Of a stretch of DNA of 64,000 bases, positions 1 to 12,739 are shown in pieces. Each line of letters starts with the position of its first letter. The stretch's first letter is position 1. Both the position numbers and the translations under genes were made by a program. Below the pieces are notes generated by a model. It was not told where the DNA came from. It searched no databases and saw nothing but the letters and a program-made list of their open reading frames with translations. Source of the stretch: Omphiscola glabra (lineage: Eukaryota; Mollusca; Gastropoda; Lymnaeidae); the NCBI GenBank assembly GCA_964017045.1, contig OZ024808.1:9727784-9791783 (forward strand), read 5' to 3'.

Positions 1-2172
1 CAGTTGTAGATGTCGTTTTATGGTAGTTGTAGATGAAGTTATAGATGTAGATGTTGTTTTAGCTGATGTAGTTGCATTTGTAGATCTTGTTTTAAATGTA
101 GTTGTAGATAGAGTTGTAGATGTAGTTTTAGATGTAGTTTTAGATGTAGCTTATGTATTTGAGTTGTAGATGTAGTTTTAACTGTAGTTGTAGGTGTGGT
201 TGTAGATGTAGTTTTAGATGTAGCTGATGTAGTTGCAGTTGTAGATGTAGTTTTATATGCAGTTGTAGATGTAGTTGTAGATGTAGATGTAGTTTTAGAT
301 GTAGTTGTAGATGTAGTTGTAGTTGTACTTTTAGATGTAGCTGATGTAGTTGCAGTTGTAGATGTAGTTTTATATGAAGTTGTAGATGTAGTTGTAGATG
401 TAGATTTAGATGTAGTTTTAGATGTAGCTGATGTAGTTGCAGTTGTAGATGTAGTATTAGATGTAGGTGTAGATGCATTTATAGATGTAGTTGTAGATGT
501 AGCTGATATAGTTGCAGTTGTAAATGTAGTTTTATATGTAGTTGTAGAAGTAGTTGTAGATGTATATGTAGATGTAGTTTCAGAAGTAATTGATGTAGTT
601 GCAGTTGTAGATGTAGTTTAAGATGTAATTGTAGATGTAGTTGTAAATGTAGTTTAAGATGTAGCTTATGTATTTGAAGTTGTAGAAGTAGTTTTAGATG
701 TAGTTGTAGATGTATTTGTAGATGTAGTTTTAGATATAGCTGATGTAGTTGCAGTTGTAAATGAAGTTTTAGATCTAGTTGCAGATGTAGTTTTAGATAT
801 AGTCGTAGATGTAGCTTTAGATGTAGTTTTAGATGTAGCTGATGCAGTTGCAGTTGTAGATGTAGCTTTAGATGTAGTTGAAGATGTAGTTTTAGATGTT
901 GTTTTAGATGTAGCTAATATAGTTGCAGTTGTAGATGTAGTTATAGATGTAGCTGGTGTAGTTGCAGTTGTAGATGTAGTTTTATAGGTAGTTTTAGATG
1001 TAGTTGTAGATGTAGATTTAGATGTAGTTTTAGATGTTGCTAATATAGTTGCAGTTGTAGATGTAGTTTTAGATGTAGTTGTAGATGTAGTTTTAGATGA
1101 AGCTGATGTAGCTGCAGTTGTATATGTAGTTTTATATGTTGTTGTAGATGTAGTTGTACATGTAGATGTAGTTTTAAATGTACTTGATGTAGTTGCAGTT
1201 GTAGATATAGTTTCAGATGGAGTTGTACATGTAGTTGTAGATGTATATGTAGATGTTATTTCAGATAAAATTGATGTAGTTGCAGTTGTAGACGTAGTTT
1301 AAGAAGTAGTTTTAGATGTAGTTGTAAATGTAGTTTAAGATGTAGCTTATGTATTTGAAGTTTTAGAAGTAGTTTTAGATGTAGTTGTAGATTTATTTGT
1401 AGATGTAGTTTTAGATATAGCTGATGTAGTTGCAGTTGTAAATGTAGTTTTAGATGTAGTTTTATATGTAGTTGTAGATGTATTTGTAGCTGTAGATATA
1501 GATGTAAATTTAGATGTAGCTGATGTAGTTGCAGTTGTAGATGTAGTTTTAGATGTAGTTGTAAATGTAGTTGTAAATGTAGTTGTAAATGTAGTTTTAG
1601 ATGTAGCTTATGTATATGCAGTTGTAAATGTAGTTTTAAATGTAATTGTAGTTGTAGTTGTAGTTGTAGATGTAGATTTAGATGTAGCAGATGTAGATGC
1701 AGTTGTAGATGTAGTTGTAGATGTAAATGTAGATGTAATTTTAGATATGGCTGATTTAGTTGCTGTTGTAAATGTAGTTTTAGATATATTTGTAGATGTA
1801 GTTTTAGATATAGTTGTAGATGTAGTTTTAGATGTAGCTGCTGCAGTTGCAGTTGTATATGTAGATTTAGATGTAGTTTTAGATGTAGCTAATGTAGTTG
1901 CAATTGTAGATAAAGTTATAGATGTAGTTGATGTAGTTGCAGTAGTAGATGTAGTTTTATAGGTAGTTGTAGATGTAGTTGTAGATGTAGATGTAGTTTT
2001 AGATGTAGTTGATGTAGTTGCAGTTGTAGATGTAGTTTTAGATGTAGTTGTAGTTGCAGTTGTAGATGTAGATTTAGATGTAGTTGTAGATGTTGCTAAT
2101 GTATTTGCAGTTTAGATGTAGTTTTAGATGTAGTTGTAGATGTATTTGTAGATATAGTTTTAGATGTATCTG

Positions 2173-4807
2173 ATGTAGTTGCAGTTGTAGATGTAGTTTT
2201 ATATGTATTTGTTGATGTAGTTTAGATGTAGATTTTGTAGTTGCTGTTGTAGATGTCGTTTTATGGTAGTTGTAGATGAAGTTATAGATGTAGATGTTGT
2301 TTTAGCTGATGTAGTTACAGTTGTAGATCTTGTTTTAAATGTAGTTGTAGATAGAGTTGTAGATGTAGTTTTAGATGTAGTTTTAGATGTAGTTGTAGAT
2401 GTAGTTTTAGATGTAGCTTATGTATTTGAGTTGTAGATGTAAGTTTAGCTGTAGTTGTAGGTGTGGTTGTAGATGTAGTTTTAGATGTAGCTTATGTAGT
2501 TGCATTTTTAGATGTAGTTTTATATAGAGTTGTAGATGTAGTTGTAGATGTAGATGTAGTTTTAGATGTAGATTTAGATGTAGTTTTAGTTGTATCTAAT
2601 ATAGTTGCAGTTGTCGATGTAGTTTTAGATGTAGTTGTAGATGAAGTTTAATATGTAGTTGTAGATGTATTTATAGGTGTAGTTTTAGATGTAGCTGATA
2701 TAGTTGCAGTTGTAGATGTAGTTTTATATGTAGTTGTAGATGTAGTTGTAGATGTATATGTAGATGTAGTGTCAGATGTAGTTGATGTAGTTGCAGTTGT
2801 AAATGTAGTTTTAGATGTAGTTGCAGATGTAGTTTTAGATGTAGTTGTAGATGTAGTTGTAAATGTAGTTTTAGATGTAGCTTATGTATTTTCAGTTGTA
2901 AATGTAGTTTTAGATGTAGCTGATGTAGATGCAGTTGTAGATGTAGTTGTAGATGTAATTTTAGATATAGCCGATGTAGTTGAAGTTGTAAATGTATTTT
3001 AGATATAGTTGTAGATGTAGTTTTAGATATAGATTTAGATGTAGTTTTAGATGTAGCTAATTGTAGACGTAGTTATAGATGTAGTTGATGTAGTTGTAAA
3101 TGTAGATGTAGTTGTAGATGTAATTTTAGATGTAGCTCATGTAGTTGTAGTTGTAGATGTAGTTTTACATGTAGTAGTAGATGTAGTTTTAGATGTAGTA
3201 TTAGATGTAGCTGATGCAGTTGCAGCTGTAGATGTAGTTTTAGATGTAGTTTTAGATGTAGCTAATGTAGTTGCAGTTGTAGATGTAGTTTTAGATGTAG
3301 TTGTAGATGTAGATTTAGATGTCGTTTTAGATGTAGCTAATGTAGTTGCATTTGTAGATGTAGTTATAGATGTAGTTGATGTAGTTGTAGTTGTAGATGT
3401 AGTTTTAGATGTAGTTGTAGATGTAGTTGTAAATGTAGTTTTAGATGTAGCTTATGTATTTGCAGTTTAAAATGTAGTTTTAGATGTAGTTGTAGATGTA
3501 GTTGTAGATATAGTTTTAGATGTAGTTGTAGATGTAGTTATAGATGTAGTTTTAGATGTAGCTAATGTACCTGCAGTTGTAGATGTAGTTTTAGATGTAG
3601 TTGTAGATGTAATTGTAAGTGTAGTTTTAGATGTAGCTTATGTATTTGCAGTTGTAAATGTAGTTTTAGATGTAGTTGTAGATTTATTTGTAGATGTAGT
3701 TTTAGATGTGGTTGTAGTTGTAGTTGTAAATGTAGTTTTAGATGTAGCTGATGTAGATACAGTTGTAGATGTAGTTGTAGATGTAATTTTAGATATATCT
3801 GATGTAGTTGCAGTTGTAAATGTAGTTTTAGATATAGTTGTAGATAGAGTTTTAGATATAGTTGAAGTTGTAGTTTTAGATGTAGCTGCTGCAGTTGCAG
3901 TTGTAGATGTAGTTTTAAATCTAGTTTAAGATGTAGATTTAGATGTAGTTTTAGATGTAGCTGATGTATTTGCAGTTGTAGATGTAGTTGTAGATGTAGA
4001 TGTAGTTTTAGATGTAGTTGTAGATGAAGTTGTAGATGTAGTTTTTGATATAGCTGATTTAGTTGCAGTTGTAGATGAAGTTTTAAATGTAGTTGTAAAT
4101 GGAGTTGTAGATGTAGTGTTTGATGTAGCTGTAGATGTAGTTGTAGATGTAGTTTAAGATGTAGCTGATGTAGTTGCAGTTGTAGATGTAGTTTTAGATG
4201 TAGTAGTAGATGTAGTTTTAGATGTAGTTTTAGATGTAGCTAATGCAGTTGCAGTTGTAGATGTAGTTTTAGATGTAGTTGTAGATAAAGATTTAGATGT
4301 AGATTTAGATGTAGCTAATGTAGTTGCAGTTGTAGATGTAGTTTTAGATGAAGTTGTAGATGTATTTGTAGATGTAGTTTAAGATGTAGCTGATGTAGTT
4401 GCAGTTGTAGATGTAGTTTTATAGTAGTTGTAGATGTAGTTGTAGGTGTAGATGTAGATATAGTTTTAGATGCAGCTGATGTAGTTCCAGTTGTAGATGT
4501 AGTTTTAGATGTAGTAGTAGATGTAGTTTTAGATGTAGCTAATGCATTTGCAGTTGTAGATTTAGTTTGATAGTAGTTGTAGATGTAGTTTTAGATAAAG
4601 TTGTAGATGCAATTGTAAATGTAGTTTTAGATGTAGCTGATGTAATTGTAGATATAGTTTTAAATGTAGTTGTAGACGGAGTTGTAGATGTAATTTTAGA
4701 TGTAGTTTTAGATGTTGTTGTAGATGTAGTTTTAAATGTAGCTTATGTATTTGCAAATGTAGATGTAGTTTTAGATGTAGTTGTAGATGTAGTTTAAGAT
4801 GTAGCTA
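2173..4807. repeat. 2635-bp tandem duplication, copy 1
   Basis: First copy of a 2635-bp block inside the hexanucleotide array. The sequence lines up base for base with 4808-7442. The first left-hand mismatch is at 2172/4807 (G against A). I found only one internal difference: C at 4487 and G at 7122. The beginning of the window (from about base 1) resembles 2245-2700 with more differences, so an older third copy probably precedes it. Confidence 0.9.
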
Positions 4808-7442
4808 ATGTAGTTGCAGTTGTAGATGTAGTTTTATATGTATTTGTTGATGTAGTTTAGATGTAGATTTTGTAGTTGCTGTTGTAGATGTCGTTTTATG
4901 GTAGTTGTAGATGAAGTTATAGATGTAGATGTTGTTTTAGCTGATGTAGTTACAGTTGTAGATCTTGTTTTAAATGTAGTTGTAGATAGAGTTGTAGATG
5001 TAGTTTTAGATGTAGTTTTAGATGTAGTTGTAGATGTAGTTTTAGATGTAGCTTATGTATTTGAGTTGTAGATGTAAGTTTAGCTGTAGTTGTAGGTGTG
5101 GTTGTAGATGTAGTTTTAGATGTAGCTTATGTAGTTGCATTTTTAGATGTAGTTTTATATAGAGTTGTAGATGTAGTTGTAGATGTAGATGTAGTTTTAG
5201 ATGTAGATTTAGATGTAGTTTTAGTTGTATCTAATATAGTTGCAGTTGTCGATGTAGTTTTAGATGTAGTTGTAGATGAAGTTTAATATGTAGTTGTAGA
5301 TGTATTTATAGGTGTAGTTTTAGATGTAGCTGATATAGTTGCAGTTGTAGATGTAGTTTTATATGTAGTTGTAGATGTAGTTGTAGATGTATATGTAGAT
5401 GTAGTGTCAGATGTAGTTGATGTAGTTGCAGTTGTAAATGTAGTTTTAGATGTAGTTGCAGATGTAGTTTTAGATGTAGTTGTAGATGTAGTTGTAAATG
5501 TAGTTTTAGATGTAGCTTATGTATTTTCAGTTGTAAATGTAGTTTTAGATGTAGCTGATGTAGATGCAGTTGTAGATGTAGTTGTAGATGTAATTTTAGA
5601 TATAGCCGATGTAGTTGAAGTTGTAAATGTATTTTAGATATAGTTGTAGATGTAGTTTTAGATATAGATTTAGATGTAGTTTTAGATGTAGCTAATTGTA
5701 GACGTAGTTATAGATGTAGTTGATGTAGTTGTAAATGTAGATGTAGTTGTAGATGTAATTTTAGATGTAGCTCATGTAGTTGTAGTTGTAGATGTAGTTT
5801 TACATGTAGTAGTAGATGTAGTTTTAGATGTAGTATTAGATGTAGCTGATGCAGTTGCAGCTGTAGATGTAGTTTTAGATGTAGTTTTAGATGTAGCTAA
5901 TGTAGTTGCAGTTGTAGATGTAGTTTTAGATGTAGTTGTAGATGTAGATTTAGATGTCGTTTTAGATGTAGCTAATGTAGTTGCATTTGTAGATGTAGTT
6001 ATAGATGTAGTTGATGTAGTTGTAGTTGTAGATGTAGTTTTAGATGTAGTTGTAGATGTAGTTGTAAATGTAGTTTTAGATGTAGCTTATGTATTTGCAG
6101 TTTAAAATGTAGTTTTAGATGTAGTTGTAGATGTAGTTGTAGATATAGTTTTAGATGTAGTTGTAGATGTAGTTATAGATGTAGTTTTAGATGTAGCTAA
6201 TGTACCTGCAGTTGTAGATGTAGTTTTAGATGTAGTTGTAGATGTAATTGTAAGTGTAGTTTTAGATGTAGCTTATGTATTTGCAGTTGTAAATGTAGTT
6301 TTAGATGTAGTTGTAGATTTATTTGTAGATGTAGTTTTAGATGTGGTTGTAGTTGTAGTTGTAAATGTAGTTTTAGATGTAGCTGATGTAGATACAGTTG
6401 TAGATGTAGTTGTAGATGTAATTTTAGATATATCTGATGTAGTTGCAGTTGTAAATGTAGTTTTAGATATAGTTGTAGATAGAGTTTTAGATATAGTTGA
6501 AGTTGTAGTTTTAGATGTAGCTGCTGCAGTTGCAGTTGTAGATGTAGTTTTAAATCTAGTTTAAGATGTAGATTTAGATGTAGTTTTAGATGTAGCTGAT
6601 GTATTTGCAGTTGTAGATGTAGTTGTAGATGTAGATGTAGTTTTAGATGTAGTTGTAGATGAAGTTGTAGATGTAGTTTTTGATATAGCTGATTTAGTTG
6701 CAGTTGTAGATGAAGTTTTAAATGTAGTTGTAAATGGAGTTGTAGATGTAGTGTTTGATGTAGCTGTAGATGTAGTTGTAGATGTAGTTTAAGATGTAGC
6801 TGATGTAGTTGCAGTTGTAGATGTAGTTTTAGATGTAGTAGTAGATGTAGTTTTAGATGTAGTTTTAGATGTAGCTAATGCAGTTGCAGTTGTAGATGTA
6901 GTTTTAGATGTAGTTGTAGATAAAGATTTAGATGTAGATTTAGATGTAGCTAATGTAGTTGCAGTTGTAGATGTAGTTTTAGATGAAGTTGTAGATGTAT
7001 TTGTAGATGTAGTTTAAGATGTAGCTGATGTAGTTGCAGTTGTAGATGTAGTTTTATAGTAGTTGTAGATGTAGTTGTAGGTGTAGATGTAGATATAGTT
7101 TTAGATGCAGCTGATGTAGTTGCAGTTGTAGATGTAGTTTTAGATGTAGTAGTAGATGTAGTTTTAGATGTAGCTAATGCATTTGCAGTTGTAGATTTAG
7201 TTTGATAGTAGTTGTAGATGTAGTTTTAGATAAAGTTGTAGATGCAATTGTAAATGTAGTTTTAGATGTAGCTGATGTAATTGTAGATATAGTTTTAAAT
7301 GTAGTTGTAGACGGAGTTGTAGATGTAATTTTAGATGTAGTTTTAGATGTTGTTGTAGATGTAGTTTTAAATGTAGCTTATGTATTTGCAAATGTAGATG
7401 TAGTTTTAGATGTAGTTGTAGATGTAGTTTAAGATGTAGCTA
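4808..7442. repeat. 2635-bp tandem duplication, copy 2
   Basis: Second copy of the block, directly adjacent to the first. Similarity continues about 30 bases past the formal end (shared phrase ending in GTTTTATATG near 7474) and then diverges. Near-identity over 2.6 kb of otherwise fast-drifting repeat implies a very recent duplication or an assembly duplicate. Confidence 0.9.
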
Positions 7443-8365
7443 ATGTAGTTGCAGTTGTAGATGTAGTTTTATATGCAGTTGTAGAAGTAGATGCAGTTTT
7501 AGATGTATTTGTAGATGTGGTTTTAGATGTAGTTTTAGATGTAGCTGATGCAGTTGCAGTTGTTGATGTAGTTTTAGATGTAGTTGTAGATGTAGATTTA
7601 GATGTAGTTTTAGATGTAGCTAATGTAGTTACAATTGTAGATGTAGTTATAGATGTAGCTGATGTAGTTGCAGTTGTAGATGTAGTTTTATGGTAGTTGT
7701 TTATGTAGTTGTAGATGTAGATGTAGTTTTAGATGTAGTTGATGTAGTTGCAATTGTAGATGTATTTTTAGATGTATTTGTAGTTGCAGTTTTAGATCTA
7801 GTTTTAGATGTAGTTGTAGATTTATTTGTAGATGTAGTTTTAGATGTGGTTGTAGATGTAGATTTAGATGTAGATTTAGATGTAGCTTATGTATTTGCAG
7901 TTGTAGATGTAGTTTTAGATGTAGTTGTAGATGTAGTTGTAGATGTATTTGTAGATGTAGTTTTAGATATATCTGATGTAGTTGCAGTTGTAGATTAAGT
8001 TTTATATGTAGTTGTATATAAATTTGTTAATGTAGTTTTAGATGTAGCTTATGTAGTTGCAGTTGTAGATGTTGTAGATGTAGTTGTAGATGTAGTTGTA
8101 GATGTATCTAATGTAGTTGCAATTGTAAATGAAGTTATAGATGTAGTTTATGTAGTTGCAGTTGTAGATGTAGTTGTATAGGTAGTTGTAGATGTAGTTG
8201 TAGATGTAGTTTTAGATGTAGTTGATGTCGTTGTAGATGTAATTTTAGATGTAATTGTAGATGTAGTTGTAAATGTAGCTTTAGATGTAGCTGATTTAGT
8301 TGCAGTTGTAGATATAGTTTTAGCTGTAGCTGAAGTAGATGCAGTTGTAGATGTAGTTTTAGATG

Positions 8366-9197
8366 TAGCTGATGTAGTGCAGTTGTAGATGTAGTTTTAT
8401 ATGCAGCTGTAGATGTAGTTGTAGATGTATTTGTAGATGTAGTTTTAGATATATCTGATGTAGTTGCAGTTGTAGATGTAGTTTTATATGTAGTTGTAGA
8501 TGAAGTTGTTAATGTAGTTTTAGATGTAGCTTATGTAGTTGCAGTTGTAGATGTTGTAGATGTAGTTGTAGATGTAGTTTTAGATGTAGCTAATGTAGTT
8601 GCAATTGTAAATGAAGTTATAGATGTAGTTTATGTAGTTGTAGATGTAGTTGTATAGGTAGATGTAGATGTAGTTGTAGATGTAGATGTAGTTTTAGATT
8701 TAGTTTTAGATTTAGTTGATGTAGTTGTAAATGTAATTTTAGATGTAGTTGTAGATGTAGTTGTAAATGTAGTTTTAGATGTAGCTGATGTAGTGCAGTT
8801 GTAGATGTAGTTTTATATGCAGCTGTAGATGTAGTTGTAGATGTATTTGTAGATGTAGTTTTAGATATATCTGATGTAGTTGCAGTTGTAGATGTAATTT
8901 TATATGTAGTTGTAGATGAAGTTGTTAATGTAGTTTTAGATGTAGCTTATGTAGTTGCAGTTGTAGATGTTGTAGATGTAGTTGTAGATGTAGTTTTAGA
9001 TGTAGCTAATGTAGTTGCAATTGTAAATAAAGTTATAGATGGAGTTTATGTAGTTGCAGTTGTAGATGTAGTTGTATAGGTAGTTGTAGATGTAGTTGTA
9101 GATGTAGTTTTAGATGTAGCTAATGTAGTTGCAATTGTAAATAAAGTTATAGATGGAGTTTATGTAGTTGCAGTTGTAGATGTAGTTGTATAGGTAG
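8366..9197. repeat. 416-bp duplication within the array
   Basis: The phrase GCTGATGTAGTGCAGTTGTA, with an unusual one-base loss (GTAGTGCAG instead of GTAGTTGCAG), occurs at 8366 and again 416 bases later at 8782. The following sequence matches for most of that distance. A further block of about 110 bp with the variant phrase AAATAAAGTTATAGATGG is repeated near 9020 and 9133. These nested duplications show segmental growth of the array. Confidence 0.75.
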
Positions 9198-9783
9198 TTG
9201 TAGATGTAGTTGTAGATGTAGATGTAGTTTTAGATGTAGTTGATGTAGTTGTAGATGTAATTTTAGATGTAGTTGTAGATGTAGTTGTAAATGTAGTTTT
9301 AGATGTTGCTGATTTAGTTGCAGTTGTAGATGTAGCTGATGTAGTTGCAGTTGTAGATGTAGTTTTAGATGTAGTTGATGTAGTTACAGTTGTAGATGTA
9401 GTTTTAAATCTAGCTGATGTAGTTGCAGTTGTAGATGTAGTTTTAGAGGTTGTTTTATTTGTAGACGTAGTTGTAGTTGTATTTGCCGTTGATGTTGTTG
9501 TAGATGTAGTCGTAATTTAACTTTTTATAGCTTCGTATGTAATTGTGTCGCTGTAAATGATGATTTCGTTGCATTTCTAGTTGTATGCATAGATGTAGTG
9601 ACATATGTAGTTATGAATGTAGCCTACCAGTAATTTATATTGTCAGGACTATTCGACGAAAACTAGTCACTATTTGTGTGCACATATACTTTTAATTGGC
9701 AAAAAGTATTATGCAAACAAAATTGCGCATACAAATAATTCACTCACAGCATTGCATTAGAAAGAAAATGTCGCTGCAAAATA

Positions 9784-10012
9784 AGTGCCCCCAACCTTAT
9801 GCCCCCACCCCTATGCCCTCGACCCAAATGCCTCCCACCCCTATGCCCCACACTATGCCCCAGCCCTATGCCCCCACACCTAAGCCCCACCCCTAAATCC
9901 CCACCCTATGCCCCCACCCCTATGCCCCCACCCATAAGCCAGTACCATGTGCCCCACCCTTATGCTCCCACCCCTATGCCCCCACCCTAAGCCCCCACCC
10001 TAAGCCCATGAA
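9784..10012 (+). repeat. C-rich minisatellite, unit about 15 bp
   Basis: Imperfect tandem repeat of ATGCCCCCACCCCT-like units. Open frames across it (Met-Pro-Pro-Thr style peptides) are a by-product of the repeat. It separates the end of the hexanucleotide array from a stretch of ordinary AT-rich DNA. Confidence 0.85.
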
Positions 10013-10945
10013 ATAAGGGTTCCCAAATAGACGCACAGTTAATTTCTATTGAAGGAAATGTGTCTTTGCAGTGAGCTTCACCTGTCCTAACGTCGGCGTA
10101 TTGAGGTAGGACCTGTGAGCTGAAAACGTCACCACGAACGTCACGCCTGAGTGGTGTGCCAGCAAAAGCATTGCATCACCAACAGCCACGTAAATTTCCT
10201 TGATTTGCGCTTTCACTGCGTGTAATGTGTACATTAACTCTCTGAGCATTGTCCATCATAACGCAATGGATCGCTTCGGACATCATTGGTGTATCTAAAA
10301 TTCAATTGGATTAACATTTGCCTATTAGGCTTTAGCAAAAACATTTTTTTTTTATAAATTCAATAATCTTTTCCAATTCTTTGGTTCCACTTCCCCCCCC
10401 CCCCCCCCCCCCAAAAAAAAAAAAAAAATTCGGTTGCCAACACCACTGTTGTGAGCTTGTTGTGAGTAACTTCTTGACAAACCAAGTGTCCTTGGCATTG
10501 GTTTGATCTCATAGTGCTCAGCAGCGCGGGGTGGGGGGGGGGTTGATGTCATTGTTATGAGTTATTCATGTGTTGGACACTAGTGTGTTCAGCTTGAATA
10601 GTTTAAGATGTTGTTAGTGGTGTCAAGACTCTTTTTGTCAAGTAAGTCAATGCTTTTTGTAAACACTCAACTAGGATTTATTTTAAATCAAGTTAAGTAT
10701 GATGAAAAACACAAACTTTTGGCCATTCTTTAGTAATAGCAAACATCGTTAATAACTGGACGCTTTTAAATAAGTGACAGCCCAATTTTGATTTGGGCAT
10801 TAACAAACACAATTTTAATTCACCTTGCAAGGAATATAAAGGATAATGGAGGAGAATAAAGGATAGTAAATATAAAATGTGAGTCCCAGCTGCTCGTTTC
10901 ATTTTTTTTAAGTACTGCAGCTGACCTCGGAGCATTAAAGGATAA
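10013..10945. other. Non-repetitive intergenic stretch, no gene seen
   Basis: No convincing coding exon. The stretch contains a run of about 22 C followed by about 16 A near 10391-10429 and a G run near 10530. Short open frames here lack codon character. Confidence 0.5.
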
Positions 10946-11408
10946 TTTCAAACGGCAGGACTCAGGGGACCAAACGACACTTTCAAATGGCAGGACTCAG
11001 GATACCAAATGACACTTTCAAATGGCAGGACTCAGAATACCATTTGACACTTTCAAATGGCAGGACTCAGGATACACAAATGACACTTTCAAGTGCCAGG
11101 ATTCGGCATACCAAATTACACTTTCAAATGGCAGGACTCAGGATACACAATGACACTTTCAAATGGCAGGACTCAGGATACCAAATGACACTTTCAAATG
11201 GCAGGACTCAGGATATCAATTGACACTTTCAAATGGCAGGACTCAGGATACACAATGACACTTTCAAATGGCAGGACTCAGGATACAAATGACACTTTCA
11301 AATGGCAGGACTCAGGATATCAATTGACACTTTCAAATGGCAGGACTCAGGATACCAAATGACACTTTCAAATTGCAGGATTCAGGATACCAAATGACAC
11401 TTTCAAAG
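10946..11408 (+). repeat. 34-35-bp minisatellite, about 13 copies
   Basis: Unit begins GACACTTTCAAATGGCAGGA and continues CTCAGGATACCAAAT. Copies differ by small substitutions and one-base gaps (CACAAAT, TATCAAT, ACAAAT). Confidence 0.92.
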
Positions 11409-11499
11409 AGAACAAATTTCAAGTGGCCGATACAGCCGTGGAGCACATTCTGGTAAAAATAATATTAATTGATGAAATGTCAATATTAATGGAGTTAAT

Positions 11500-11585
11500 T
11501 TTGCGTATCAACCAATCATTGATAGTTCTTGCGTATCAACCAATCAATGATGATACTTGTATATCAACCAATCAATGATATTGTA
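11500..11585 (+). repeat. Short minisatellite, about 33 bp x 3
   Basis: Three copies of a unit containing TATCAACCAATCAATGAT followed by a TACTTG-like word. Confidence 0.75.
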
Positions 11586-11654
11586 CTTGCAGACAAAATA
11601 AAATGTCTGAATTCAATTATTTTTTTAAACGACCACATTGTGCAATGAATTAAA

Positions 11655-12375
11655 TTAATGATCTGAAAGGTTGTGGTTGTAGTTGCCACTTATGTTTTGT
11701 AGCTGCTCTTAATGTAGTTGTAGCTGCTGTTGATGTAGTTGTAGTTGCAGTTAATGTAATTGTAGTTATAGCTGAAGGTGTACCCACATTGCACTCATTT
11801 ACACAAGCAACTAAAGTTACGAAAGCTACAACTATTAAAACATCAACTAAAACTACATCTAGATCTACACCTACATCTACAACTACATCTAAAACAAAAT
11901 TTAAAACTGCAACTTCATCTACAACTGCAATTACATCTATACATACAACTACATCAACGGCAACTATATTTAAAACAATATCTAAAACTAAACATACAAA
12001 TGCAACTACATCTACAAATGCATCTAAAACTACAACTACAGCGGCAACTACGAAAAAATCTACTACTTCTACAACTACCCTCAAGACTTGAACTTGATCT
12101 AAAATAGCATCTACAGCTATATGGAGAGAGGCGATATGCTGCGTAGAGAACCGGCTTATAATCCTTAAAAGAATAATCCTCGGCGTTGTGGATTTTGTAC
12201 ATTTTTGTAGATGTTGATTTGAAGCTTAATTGAAGTTGGAGCTTTATTTATTTTTTTTTATAGTTTTAATTGTAGTACTTTTAGATGTAGCTGTAGTTTA
12301 GCGGTAGTTTTAGATGCAAGTGTAGTTTAGTTTTAGTAGATTAACAATTAATGGTAGTTGATGTAGCAAAAGTTG
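11655..12375. repeat. Hexanucleotide array remnant with a local inversion
   Basis: 11655-11778 reads GTAGTTGTAG-type words on the plus strand. From about 11780 to 12085 the same words appear in reverse complement (ACATCTACAACTACATC). Plus-strand orientation returns after about 12200 in weak form. The inverted part gives a 100-codon Thr/Ser/Lys-rich frame at 11789-12091, which I treat as a by-product of the repeat. Confidence 0.85.
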
Positions 12376-12403
12376 TAACTATTATTGCTGTGTTATATTT
12401 AGG

Positions 12404-12724
12404 ATGAATATGGTTGGGGAGTACGAACCTACCACGAAATTACTGTCTAACTCAGGATCCGACGCTAGTTGCAAAAATACAAAGGGTAGGCTACGCTGGG
12501 AAGGACACCTAGAGAGAAGGCCAAAAGACAGAGGGCAGAGAAGAGGGTACATCACCGAATACGCCAGCGGAAAACAGCTCAAAGGCAGAACTAAGCTTAG
12601 ATGGATGGATGATGTGGAGAAAGATCTACAGCAGCTGGAAGCACAAGCATGGAAAAGAAAAGCATTAGTCTACTTAGGTATTAGTGAAAGACGTAGAGAG
12701 GCGGGCCATAGCCTTACATAGGCT
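12404..12724 (+). mobile_element. Non-LTR retrotransposon (LINE) 3' relic
   Basis: A 105-codon frame resembles the C-terminal tail of LINE ORF2 proteins. It has the pattern RLRWEGHLERRPKD, then a Lys/Arg-Gly-Arg stretch, then LRWMDDVEKDL and a final basic Trp-containing segment with the stop at 12719-12721. The reverse transcriptase domain is absent. The relic sits inside the hexanucleotide array, which resumes at about 12740, so it is an insertion. The same tail type appears at 33775-34048. The element is dead; the family call rests on motif shape only. Confidence 0.7.
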
Positions 12725-12739
12725 GTAGCGTTAAAGGGA

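Larger units (their letters stand above)
1..9630. repeat. Degenerate hexanucleotide array (GTAGAT/GTAGTT/TTAGAT)
   Basis: About 9.5 kb made almost only of six-base words such as GTAGAT, GTAGTT, TTAGAT and GTTGCA, with a slowly drifting sequence. A common longer phrase is GATGTAGCTGATGTAGTTGC. Read on the plus strand one frame gives Val-Asp-Val repeats. On the minus strand one frame gives His-Leu repeats and another gives Thr/Ser-rich repeats. Open frames of 60-140 codons exist only because the unit is a multiple of three; they end at one-base slips (for example around 2265) and at TAA/TAG variants. I read this as a satellite/minisatellite and not as genes. The array runs off the left edge of the window and fades out at about 9530-9630. 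Confidence 0.93.

Noticed and set aside
196..621. Val-Asp-rich protein gene and similar frames through 1-9 kb
   Set aside because: The frames follow the hexanucleotide period, occur on both strands, and break at one-base slips. No start context, domain or splice structure.
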